A stretch of 16,944 nucleotides of DNA from NZWG01 sp964478995 (GTDB lineage: Bacteria > Fidelibacterota > Marinisomatia > Marinisomatales > UBA1611): NCBI GenBank assembly GCA_964478995.1, contig CAYZJY010000039.1, forward strand, positions 1 through 16,944, written 5' to 3'. Shown piece after piece: positions 1-6,345 of the stretch; within the stretch, counting starts at the first letter, position 1; every line of letters starts with the position of its first letter. The notes beneath the pieces are model-generated. The model ran no database searches, had not been told where the DNA came from, and was given only the letters and a program-made list of their open reading frames with translations. The position numbers and the translations under genes are program-made.

Positions 1-959
1 CCAAATATATTTATCAGTACTGCCCTTACATTCTTATCTGATAAAATAATTCTAAATCCATTTTTCACGGTCTCTGCACTGGCCGTGCCACCAACATCTA
101 AAAAATTTGCAGGCTCTCCTCCAGCAATTTTAATAATATCCATGGTCGCCATTGCAAGTCCAGCACCATTGACCATGCAACCTACATTACCATCCAACTT
201 GATATAATTAAGATTGTAATTGTCAGCTTCAATCTCCATTGAGTCTTCTTCACTTAGGTCTCGCATTGCTGCTATTTCTTTTTGTCTGAAAAGTGCATTT
301 CCATCAAAATTAAATTTTGAATCTAGAGCAATGACCTTATCATCCTTAGTCAGTATCAAAGGATTAATCTCTACAAGCGATGCGTCTGTTGACTTATAGC
401 ATTCATACATCTTCATGAATATTGAGCAGGCTTCTTTAAAGGCACTACCTTTAAGATGTAAACCAAAGGCCAATTTTCGAGCCTGATATGAACTCATGCC
501 TAGCATAGGGTCTATCCATGTCTTAACAATTTTATCAGGTGTCTCAGATGCAACCTTTTCTATGTCTACACCACCTTCTAGCGAGACCATGAATACGTCC
601 ATTTCCTTACCTCTATCTAAGGTAATGGCTGCATAAAATTCCTTGGCAATATCTGCACCTGACTCTATCAATAAGCGCTGTACCTCTTTTCCATTTGGAC
701 CTGTCTGATGTGTTACCAATGTCATACCAAACATGTTTTTTGATAGTGTTTCAACCTCTTGTCTATTATGGGCCAATTTTACACCACCACCTTTCCCGCG
801 CCCACCTGCATGAATTTGTGCTTTTACTACTACTGTTTCTGTAGTTAATTCATCATAGGCTTTTAGTGCCTCTTCCACACTAAAAACGGGTATTCCATTT
901 GGAGTTGGTATTCCATATTTACGAAACAACTCTTTTCCTTGATACTCATGTACCTTCAT
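1..959 (-). CDS. sucC: Succinyl-CoA synthetase (ADP-forming) beta subunit, 3' end cut by window
   Basis: This subunit works with SucD in the TCA cycle to interconvert succinyl-CoA and succinate with formation of ATP or GTP. I translated 319 codons from the ATG at 959; the family is usually about 390 residues, so roughly the last 70 lie beyond the window start. Visible features are the N-terminal MKVHEYQGKELF typical of the family, the ATP-grasp glycine-rich stretch GGRGKGGGV (about residues 52-60), the metal-binding VEINPL (about 195-200), LDSKFNFDGNALFR (about 212-225) and the NGAGLAMATMD segment (about 264-274). The start codon overlaps the stop of the upstream carbamate kinase gene as ATGA, and an AAGGA Shine-Dalgarno site lies 7 bases before it, so the two genes are probably translationally coupled. 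sucD would be expected just outside the window. The identification is firm. Confidence 0.96.
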   Translation of the reverse strand, partial: MKVHEYQGKELFRKYGIPTPNGIPVFSVEEALKAYDELTTETVVVKAQIHAGGRGKGGGVKLAHNRQEVETLSKNMFGMTLVTHQTGPNGKEVQRLLIESGADIAKEFYAAITLDRGKEMDVFMVSLEGGVDIEKVASETPDKIVKTWIDPMLGMSSYQARKLAFGLHLKGSAFKEACSIFMKMYECYKSTDASLVEINPLILTKDDKVIALDSKFNFDGNALFRQKEIAAMRDLSEEDSMEIEADNYNLNYIKLDGNVGCMVNGAGLAMATMDIIKIAGGEPANFLDVGGTASAETVKNGFRIILSDKNVRAVLINIF

Positions 960-1906
960 GCTTCATTCCTTATTTCTGTACCCGCACTACCATTTAATGC
1001 ATCTTTAATGTGAGGGATTGAGGTTATGATTACTCTATCACCGTGATGTTTCAAAAAATGAATTGCTGCTTTTATTTTAGGAGCAATGCTTCCTTTTTGA
1101 AATACACCTTTTTCATGGAACTCTTGTGCTTCTTCTCTGGTGATTGAGCCAATTCTCTTTTGATTTGTATTTCCATAATTATCATAAACGCACTCGACAT
1201 CCGTAATGATCCAAAGTTCTTGGGCTCGGATGATGCGTCCCATTTTTGCAGCAGAATAATCCTTGTCAATGACTGCATCCAAGCCATCCAGTTGACCTAG
1301 TTCATTATTATGGACAGGAATTCCACCACCACCAGAGGCAATGACGATGGTACCTCTATCTACCAATGCTTTTATTGATTTTCCATGCATAATGTATTCT
1401 GGCATGGGAGAGGGAACAACTCTACGGAATTTACCATTTTCTTGTTCTTTCAAATCCCATCCGTGTTTGGAAGTCATCTCCTCTGCTTCTTTTTTTGTAT
1501 AACGCTTACCAATATATTTTGTCGGATTTTTGAATGAATCATCATTCTTATCTACAATGACCTGTGAGACAAGAGTCACAACCTCTCTATCAATATCCAT
1601 CTCTCTTAATTTATTTTGAAGACACTGTTGAATCATATAGCCAATCGATCCCTGAGTACTTGCAACGCATATTCCCAGAGGTAGAGTTGGTACAGAATCC
1701 TGCGTTAGTTCCATTCTCATTATCTCATTACCAACTTGGGGTCCATTTCCATGGTTTATGCATAGATTGTATCCTAAATCTATGAAATGTGCGATACCAT
1801 CAAGAGCTTGTCGAGTTCTTTCAAATTGTTCCTCTATTTCACCAGAACCATTTTTTGGTGAAATACTGTTTCCGCCCATTGCGATCATAGCTGTCTGTGT
1901 ATTCAA
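956..1906 (-). CDS. arcC: Carbamate kinase (amino acid kinase superfamily)
   Basis: Carbamate kinase reversibly transfers phosphate between carbamoyl phosphate and ADP; in catabolism it yields ATP, CO2 and ammonia. The 316-residue length is normal. Motifs in order are AMGGNS (9-14), NHGNGPQVGN (51-60), STQGSIGYM (83-91), the NPTKYIG lid segment (127-133), RRVVPSP (161-167), ASGGGGIPV (190-198), VIDKD with the phosphate-site Lys (212-216), ITDVECVYDNYG (234-245) and GSIAPK (272-277). Most family members have GSMGPK and SQG in these places, so it is slightly divergent. The start is TTG at 1906, directly abutting the pruA stop (TGATTG), with AGAGGA 4 bases upstream; the next Met is too close to the AMGGN strand. 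No arcA or arcB is visible. Its place between pruA and sucC suggests a role in ornithine, arginine or another carbamoyl-phosphate-yielding catabolism, which is inference. The family is confident; the physiological direction is not. Confidence 0.9.
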   Translation of the reverse strand: MNTQTAMIAMGGNSISPKNGSGEIEEQFERTRQALDGIAHFIDLGYNLCINHGNGPQVGNEIMRMELTQDSVPTLPLGICVASTQGSIGYMIQQCLQNKLREMDIDREVVTLVSQVIVDKNDDSFKNPTKYIGKRYTKKEAEEMTSKHGWDLKEQENGKFRRVVPSPMPEYIMHGKSIKALVDRGTIVIASGGGGIPVHNNELGQLDGLDAVIDKDYSAAKMGRIIRAQELWIITDVECVYDNYGNTNQKRIGSITREEAQEFHEKGVFQKGSIAPKIKAAIHFLKHHGDRVIITSIPHIKDALNGSAGTEIRNEA

Positions 1907-3529
1907 TCAGTCCTCTTGAAGGAAAGGATATCTGTAATCTGTAGGAGTATCAAATGTCTCTTTGACAGTTCTAATGGATATCCAACGTTGGAGATTTAAT
2001 TCGGAACCAGCCTTATCATTTGTTCCAGATGCTCTACTTCCACCAAAAGGTTGCTGACCGACTACTGCTCCGGTTGGTTTATCATTTATGTAAAAGTTAC
2101 CTGCGGCATGTGTTAGGCCATCTTTTGCCTGTTTGATTGCAACTTCATTGCTACCCATGACACAACCCGTTAGTGCATATGGTGATGTTGAGTCAACAAG
2201 TTCGATCGTTTTTTCCCAATCGGAGGGTTCATATAAAAATATAGTTAGAACAGGCCCAAAGATTTCCTCCTCCATGGTCTTGAAGTGAGGGTCGCTGGTA
2301 ACAATGGTTGTTGGATCAATGAAATAACCAGAGGTATCATCATATGAACCTCCAGATATTATTTCTGCATCAGAAGAGGCTTTTGCATGATCGATATATT
2401 CAGCAATCGAACCAAAGGAACTCTTATCAATTACTGCATTCATGAAATTAGTAAAGTCTCTCGGAGTACCAACCTTAACAGATTCTAATTCTGATAAATA
2501 CACATCCTTAACTTCTTTCCAAATCGATGTTGGAATATAGGCCCTTGACATTGCGGAGCATTTTTGTCCTTGGAACTCAAAAGCACCTCTTATCATGGCA
2601 GTTGCCAGTTCCTTTATATTGACAGACTCATGTGCCAGACAGAAATCTTTACCACCGGTTTCACCTACAATTCTAGGATATGTCTTATATCCATCTATGT
2701 TTTTTCCAATTGTTTTCCAAATGTGTTGAAAGGTTTGGGTCGAGCCAGTGAAATGTATCCCAGCAAGATTTGGATTGGTCAAAACTGGATCTCCAACCTG
2801 TGAACCAGATCCAGGAAGGAAATTGATGACACCATCAGGCAAGCCAGCCTCTTTTAGCATCTCCATTATGTAATGACATGGCAAAACAGCGCTGGAGGCA
2901 GGCTTCCACAATGCAACATTACCCATCAGAGCCGGGGCGCAGGGTAGATTTGCAGCAATGGATGTGAAATTGAATGGTGTGATGGCAAAAACAAATCCTT
3001 CAAGAGGGCGGTATTCCAATGAGTTCTTAACTCCCTCAGGTGATATGAGAGGCTGATTTCTATGGATGTCTTCAGCATATTGGCAATTAAAGTTAAAAAA
3101 GTCTATTAACTCACATGCTGCATCTATCTCGGCTTGAAAAGCATTTTTACTTTGATTTAGCATGGTTGCAGCGTTTATGGTGTCTCTCCAAGGTCCCTGA
3201 AGCAATTCTGCTGCTTTTCTAAAAATATTCGTTCTCTCTTCCAAGGAGACAGTGGACCATGATTTCCAGGCATCCATGGAATTCTCTATGGCAAGTTGAA
3301 CTTCTTTCTCACTTGCCATGTGAAAATTTCCTAAGACATGTTGGTGGTTATGAGGCATGACGCATTTTCCTTGGTCTTTGGTTCTTACTTCTTTACCACC
3401 TATTACTAGTGGAATGTCAATTACCTCATTAGCCATTTGATCATATTTGGCCTGAAGATTTTTTCTGTCATCTGAACCAGGCTCATAAGACCTGACTGGT
3501 TCGTTAATTGCTTTTTGGTTGTTATTCAT
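1907..3529 (-). CDS. pruA: 1-pyrroline-5-carboxylate dehydrogenase (ALDH4-type, monofunctional)
   Basis: The enzyme oxidises pyrroline-5-carboxylate (glutamate semialdehyde) to glutamate with NAD+, the second step of proline breakdown and the exit of ornithine degradation. At 540 residues it has the length of the ALDH4A1/Bacteroidota-type monofunctional enzyme and is not a PutA fusion. The NEPVRSYEPGS start (about 9-19) and HNHQHVLG (60-67) are typical of that branch. Aldehyde dehydrogenase motifs are TPFNFTSIA (184-192), ALWKPA (206-211), FTGST (260-264), GETGGKDF with the general-base Glu290, and GQKCSAMSRAY with the catalytic Cys324; FGGSRASGTNDKAGS lies near the C-terminus. The ATG at 3529 has only an AT-rich leader with no clear Shine-Dalgarno site. 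It follows dusB after 93 bases and is the first gene of a tight unit with arcC and sucC. No proline dehydrogenase gene is in the window. Confidence 0.96.
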   Translation of the reverse strand: MNNNQKAINEPVRSYEPGSDDRKNLQAKYDQMANEVIDIPLVIGGKEVRTKDQGKCVMPHNHQHVLGNFHMASEKEVQLAIENSMDAWKSWSTVSLEERTNIFRKAAELLQGPWRDTINAATMLNQSKNAFQAEIDAACELIDFFNFNCQYAEDIHRNQPLISPEGVKNSLEYRPLEGFVFAITPFNFTSIAANLPCAPALMGNVALWKPASSAVLPCHYIMEMLKEAGLPDGVINFLPGSGSQVGDPVLTNPNLAGIHFTGSTQTFQHIWKTIGKNIDGYKTYPRIVGETGGKDFCLAHESVNIKELATAMIRGAFEFQGQKCSAMSRAYIPTSIWKEVKDVYLSELESVKVGTPRDFTNFMNAVIDKSSFGSIAEYIDHAKASSDAEIISGGSYDDTSGYFIDPTTIVTSDPHFKTMEEEIFGPVLTIFLYEPSDWEKTIELVDSTSPYALTGCVMGSNEVAIKQAKDGLTHAAGNFYINDKPTGAVVGQQPFGGSRASGTNDKAGSELNLQRWISIRTVKETFDTPTDYRYPFLQED

Positions 3530-3622
3530 AATTATTAACTAATATTTATAAAAAATGTCATGAAAATGGGTGAAAAATTACCTGACATTACATCGGATGA
3601 CAAGGAGGAGAGTGGTACACAC
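3530..3622 (-). promoter_or_regulatory. dusB-pruA intergenic region with a weak candidate pruA promoter and an inverted repeat
   Basis: This is the only real break between dusB and pruA, so it is the likely place for a pruA-arcC-sucC promoter. Read on the minus strand it contains TATAAA at 3550-3545, a plausible -10 element, but no good -35 at 16-18 bases; TTGTCA followed 17 bases later by TAATTT is a second weak option. A perfect 7-bp inverted repeat, AATGTCA (3554-3560) and TGACATT (3583-3589), flanks the space just upstream of the TATAAA and could be an operator. No U-tailed hairpin that would end dusB transcription is visible, so read-through from dusB is possible. Confidence 0.3.
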
Positions 3623-4615
3623 CTACGCAACCTCATTTTTACTGGTCATTGATGCATCAATGAACATGTTAAGAGCCTCTCTCATTGAATCTAGGTCTGG
3701 AGCGGTCACGAGCTTTTGTCGAAAATTTGATGCACCAGGAAAACCTTTTACATAATTTGAAAAGTGTTTTCTCATCATGTTGCTACCAGTTTTTTCACCT
3801 CTATTTTCTAATAAAAGGTCAAAGTGTCTAGAGCAGGTCATTGCAATGTCATTTAAAGAGGGTGGATGTGGTTGTGGCTCGTTTTTTAGTGCTGCAACGG
3901 CATTTTTAAAGAACCAGGGATTTCCCTGTGCTGCTCTACCTATCATTACACCATCACATCCGGTTTCCTCAAACATTCTGATCATATCATCTGTAGTTCT
4001 AACATCACCATTCCCAATGACGGGTATTGAGCATGAATTTTTTAATTCTTTAATAAAGGTCCAATTTGCATCTCCTGTATAGCGTTGTTTTGTGGTTCTT
4101 GGGTGAAGTGTAATGGCCTTTACGCCAATGTTTTCCAATCGCTGTCCGACTTCTGGAATCACAATAGAATCATTGTTCCATCCCGCACGCATTTTCACTG
4201 TCACAGGTATTTCAGGTACAGACTCTACAACCGCAGCAGTTATGTCATCCATTAAACAAAGATCTTGAAGAGCGGCTGATCCTCCGCCTTTTTTGGTTAC
4301 CTTGGGTACGGGGCAACCATAGTTTATATCCAAAATGTCTGGTTTAAATGATTCATAAACATATTTTGCTGCCTGACTCATTACTTCAGCATCACTTCCA
4401 AATATCTGAATGCCAATAGGACGCTCTGGTTCTTCAAAACGTATTAGGTTTAATGTTTTTGTATTTTCACGGATGATTCCATCTGCAGAAACAAATTCGG
4501 AGTATACTATGCCAGCACCCATTTCTTTACATAATATTCGGAATGGATAGTCTGTTACTCCAGCCATTGGAGCGAGAATAATGGGATATTTTATTTGGAT
4601 GTTACCAATTTTCAC
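3623..4615 (-). CDS. dusB: tRNA-dihydrouridine synthase, DusB-like
   Basis: This FMN enzyme reduces uridines in the D-loop of tRNA to dihydrouridine with NAD(P)H. The 330-residue protein has the Dus TIM-barrel order: LAPMAGVTDYPFR (14-26) at the flavin site, IQIFGSD (69-75), DINYGCPVPK (96-105) with the catalytic Cys101, the TVKMRAGWN strand (about 139-147), the IGNGDV segment, and VMIGRAAQGNPWFF (about 224-237) binding the FMN phosphate. The start is GTG at 4615; an ATG two bases upstream is out of frame and meets a stop at once, and MKIGNI is the usual N-terminus of the family, so GTG is preferred. No strong Shine-Dalgarno site is seen. It is divergent from rpmB and sits upstream of pruA; the usual gammaproteobacterial partner fis is absent. 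The DusB subgroup assignment rests on overall resemblance. Confidence 0.93.
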   Translation of the reverse strand: MKIGNIQIKYPIILAPMAGVTDYPFRILCKEMGAGIVYSEFVSADGIIRENTKTLNLIRFEEPERPIGIQIFGSDAEVMSQAAKYVYESFKPDILDINYGCPVPKVTKKGGGSAALQDLCLMDDITAAVVESVPEIPVTVKMRAGWNNDSIVIPEVGQRLENIGVKAITLHPRTTKQRYTGDANWTFIKELKNSCSIPVIGNGDVRTTDDMIRMFEETGCDGVMIGRAAQGNPWFFKNAVAALKNEPQPHPPSLNDIAMTCSRHFDLLLENRGEKTGSNMMRKHFSNYVKGFPGASNFRQKLVTAPDLDSMREALNMFIDASMTSKNEVA

Positions 4616-4740
4616 ATCGGAGATTAAATCTAATTAAATAAAGAACTGAAGAAATAATTGAAATAAAATTTGTTGGCATTGGATTGAATTATTAACTTTG
4701 CAGGCTTTTTTCAAAATGAATCAATAAAAAAGAAATATCT
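4616..4740. other. Divergent intergenic region between dusB and rpmB
   Basis: These 125 AT-rich bases separate the starts of dusB (minus) and rpmB (plus). The plus-strand promoter is described separately. On the minus strand the best I can see for dusB is TTGAAA followed 17 bases later by TAATTC, a weak match that I do not count as a promoter. A tiny reading frame, ATG AAT CAA TAA (4716-4727), lies in the predicted rpmB leader and is probably chance. There is no strong Shine-Dalgarno site before either gene and no riboswitch-like structure is evident. Confidence 0.6.
4669..4700 (+). promoter_or_regulatory. Bacteroidota-type promoter for rpmB
   Basis: TTTG at 4669-4672 is followed after 20 bases by TAACTTTG at 4693-4700. 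This matches the -33 TTTG and -7 TAnnTTTG elements described for the primary sigma factor of Bacteroidota. Transcription would start near 4706, giving a leader of about 35 bases before the rpmB ATG at 4741. No comparable TTGACA/TATAAT pair is better placed on this strand. Confidence 0.6.
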
Positions 4741-4977
4741 ATGAGTAGAGTCTGTGACGTAACTGGTAAGAAACCAATGTTTGGTAACAACGTGAGCCAT
4801 GCCAACAATAAGAGTAGGCGAAGGTTTAATATAAACCTTCAGAAAAAGAAATTTTGGTTACCCGACGAAAATCGTTATGTAACCCTTCGCATATCAACTA
4901 GAGGAATGCGAGTTATTGATAAAAAGGGGATTACGAGAGTTGTTAAAGACCTTAGAGCAAAGGGAGTAAAGGTCTAA
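4741..4977 (+). CDS. rpmB: 50S ribosomal protein L28
   Basis: L28 is a small protein of the large ribosomal subunit. The 78-residue protein shows the family signature: SRVCDVTGKKPMFGNNVSHA at residues 2-21 followed by a basic NNKSRRRFNINLQKKKFW stretch (22-39), a central TLRISTRGMR strand (48-57), and IDKKGITRVVKDLRAKG near the C-terminus. It has a lone Cys5 and no CxxC zinc pair. It is the only plus-strand gene in the window, divergent from dusB and convergent with ftsZ. rpmG (L33), a common partner, does not follow; a terminator comes 21 bases after the stop, so the gene is probably monocistronic. Only a weak purine-rich tract precedes the ATG. Confidence 0.97.
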   Translation: MSRVCDVTGKKPMFGNNVSHANNKSRRRFNINLQKKKFWLPDENRYVTLRISTRGMRVIDKKGITRVVKDLRAKGVKV

Positions 4978-4998
4978 TAATATTTTATTTTTATTTAT

Positions 4999-5029
4999 AA
5001 AAGCCCCTGATCAGGGGCTTTTTTGTTAT
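4999..5029. terminator. Perfect palindrome, probable bidirectional terminator between rpmB and ftsZ
   Basis: Positions 4999-5022 form a perfect 24-bp palindrome with a GC-rich core, GCCCCTGATCAGGGGC, flanked by AAAA and TTTT. On the plus strand the stem of rpmB mRNA is followed by a run of T to 5024 and then GTT, a classic intrinsic terminator. On the minus strand, downstream of ftsZ, the stem is followed by TTTTATAAATAAAAATAAA, a broken U-tract, so termination in that direction should be weaker. Its place between two converging genes fits a shared terminator. Confidence 0.9.
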
Positions 5030-5060
5030 TCAAGCGCCCTATTATTAATAGGACGCTTGA
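5030..5060. repeat. 31-bp near-perfect inverted repeat downstream of ftsZ
   Basis: Two 15-base arms, 5030-5044 and 5046-5060, are complementary around a centre at 5045 with one mismatch (C at 5037 against A at 5053). In the minus-strand RNA that follows ftsZ this becomes a G-U wobble, so the hairpin is fully paired there but not in rpmB RNA. No U-tract follows on the minus strand (AATAACAAAAAA follows instead), so it is not a simple intrinsic terminator. It may stabilise the ftsZ mRNA 3' end or act with the adjacent palindrome. Confidence 0.75.
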
Positions 5061-5097
5061 ACCTATCATGCTTTAATCTGTTAACCAACCAGTTTGA

Positions 5098-6318
5098 TTA
5101 ATCGTGTTGCCTTCTAATGAAAGCAGGAATTTGAAGATCCTTACCATAAATAACAGAAGTATCCTTTGTATCATCAAATGTTAATAATGGTTTTTTTTCT
5201 TCAATTTCTTCTTGCTGATCATGATTCTGATCTTCATAGCCTTCTTTTTGTGCATGAAGAGGTTTATTTACTTGCTCTTGAAGGTCACGAGTAGGTGGTG
5301 TATCAATAGTCCTCATTTCAGGCCTACCGTGTAATTCATCTATATCTGCAACTGCTTTTGGTATATTAAACCCAGTTGCAATTACAGTAACTCTTATCTC
5401 ATCATCAAGTTCAGGATCAATTACTGCACCAAAAATGATATTCGCTGAAGGGCCTGCCTCTTCAAAAATGATATTTGTTGCTTCATTTGCTTCCATTAAA
5501 GTTAGGTCGCTTCCTCCAGTGATATTGACCAAAACACCTTGTGCGCCTTTAATGGATGCATCATCAAGAAGAGGACTAGAAATTGCTTGCTGTGCTGCAA
5601 GAACCGCTCTTTCTTCACCTGATGCCACTCCTGTTCCCATTATTGCCTCACCCATATTTTTCATAATAGTCTCGACATCAGCGAAATCTAGGTTAATGAC
5701 TCCTTGCACATTTATGAGATCAGATATTCCTTTGGCTGCTTGATGTAATATTGTATCTGCCATTTGAAAGGCTTCTGGTAGAGTGGTAGACTTATCAACA
5801 ATAGACATTAATTTCTGGTTTGGTATGGCAATAAGAGTGTCACATGCCTTTTTCATTTCTGCCATTCCTTCAAGGGCCCTATTCATTCTCTTAGGTCCTT
5901 CAAAACTAAAAGGAAGTGTAACGATTCCAACAGTTAACACACCTAATTCCCTTGATATTTGTGAAATAACTGGTGCCGCTCCAGTGCCAGTACCACCCCC
6001 CATGCCTGCAGTGATGAATACCATGTCAGCACCCTCTAAGAGTGTTGTTATTGCTTCTCTATCAGCCTCAACTGCTTCCTTACCAACATTTGAATTTGCT
6101 CCTGCACCAAGACCTTTTGTTAGATTCTTCCCAACTTGGATTTTATGTTCTGAAGGATTATTATCGAGGTCCTGGGCATCGGTATTGATTGCTATAAAAT
6201 CAACACCCTGCATTCCAGATGTTATCATCCTTGTGACTGCGTTTCCGCCTGCGCCGCCAACTCCTACGACCTTTAATTTGGCCTTTTGTTCATTTAAACT
6301 ATCAAACTCGAACAGCAT
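5098..6318 (-). CDS. ftsZ: Cell division protein FtsZ
   Basis: FtsZ is the tubulin-like GTPase that polymerises into the cytoplasmic Z-ring and organises septal wall synthesis. The 406-residue protein has GVGGAGGNAV (19-28), NTDAQDL (45-51), the GTP-binding signature GGGTGTGAAP (107-116), and the T7 synergy loop NLDFADV (209-215), whose Asp211 and Asp214 complete the catalytic site of the neighbouring subunit. A Gln/Glu/Lys-rich disordered linker runs from about 330 to 394 and ends in LQIPAFIRRQ (395-404), the conserved C-terminal peptide that binds FtsA. The length is normal for most bacteria and shorter than the extended FtsZ of many Bacteroidota. The ATG at 6318 has an excellent AGGAG site and it is the last gene of the cluster, followed by palindromes. 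All key residues are intact. Confidence 0.98.
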   Translation of the reverse strand: MLFEFDSLNEQKAKLKVVGVGGAGGNAVTRMITSGMQGVDFIAINTDAQDLDNNPSEHKIQVGKNLTKGLGAGANSNVGKEAVEADREAITTLLEGADMVFITAGMGGGTGTGAAPVISQISRELGVLTVGIVTLPFSFEGPKRMNRALEGMAEMKKACDTLIAIPNQKLMSIVDKSTTLPEAFQMADTILHQAAKGISDLINVQGVINLDFADVETIMKNMGEAIMGTGVASGEERAVLAAQQAISSPLLDDASIKGAQGVLVNITGGSDLTLMEANEATNIIFEEAGPSANIIFGAVIDPELDDEIRVTVIATGFNIPKAVADIDELHGRPEMRTIDTPPTRDLQEQVNKPLHAQKEGYEDQNHDQQEEIEEKKPLLTFDDTKDTSVIYGKDLQIPAFIRRQHD

Positions 6319-6345
6319 GATTATCTCCTTTTTTTTCTGGTTTGG
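6319..6345 (-). promoter_or_regulatory. ftsA-ftsZ spacer with strong Shine-Dalgarno site
   Basis: This is the only non-overlapping junction in the murE-ftsZ cluster. Read on the minus strand it carries an A-rich run and AGGAG (6329-6325) 6 bases before the ftsZ ATG. It is the clearest ribosome-binding site in the window and fits the need for many FtsZ copies relative to FtsA. No promoter is recognisable within these 27 bases. Confidence 0.8.

Noticed and set aside
3777..4082. 101-codon open frame on the plus strand opposite dusB
   Set aside because: Antisense to a clear dusB with all catalytic motifs intact; no independent support.
4716..4727. Three-codon frame (M-N-Q-stop) in the rpmB leader, considered as a regulatory leader peptide
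   Set aside because: It has no ribosome-binding site, no attenuator-like hairpin follows, and such a short frame is expected by chance in AT-rich leaders.
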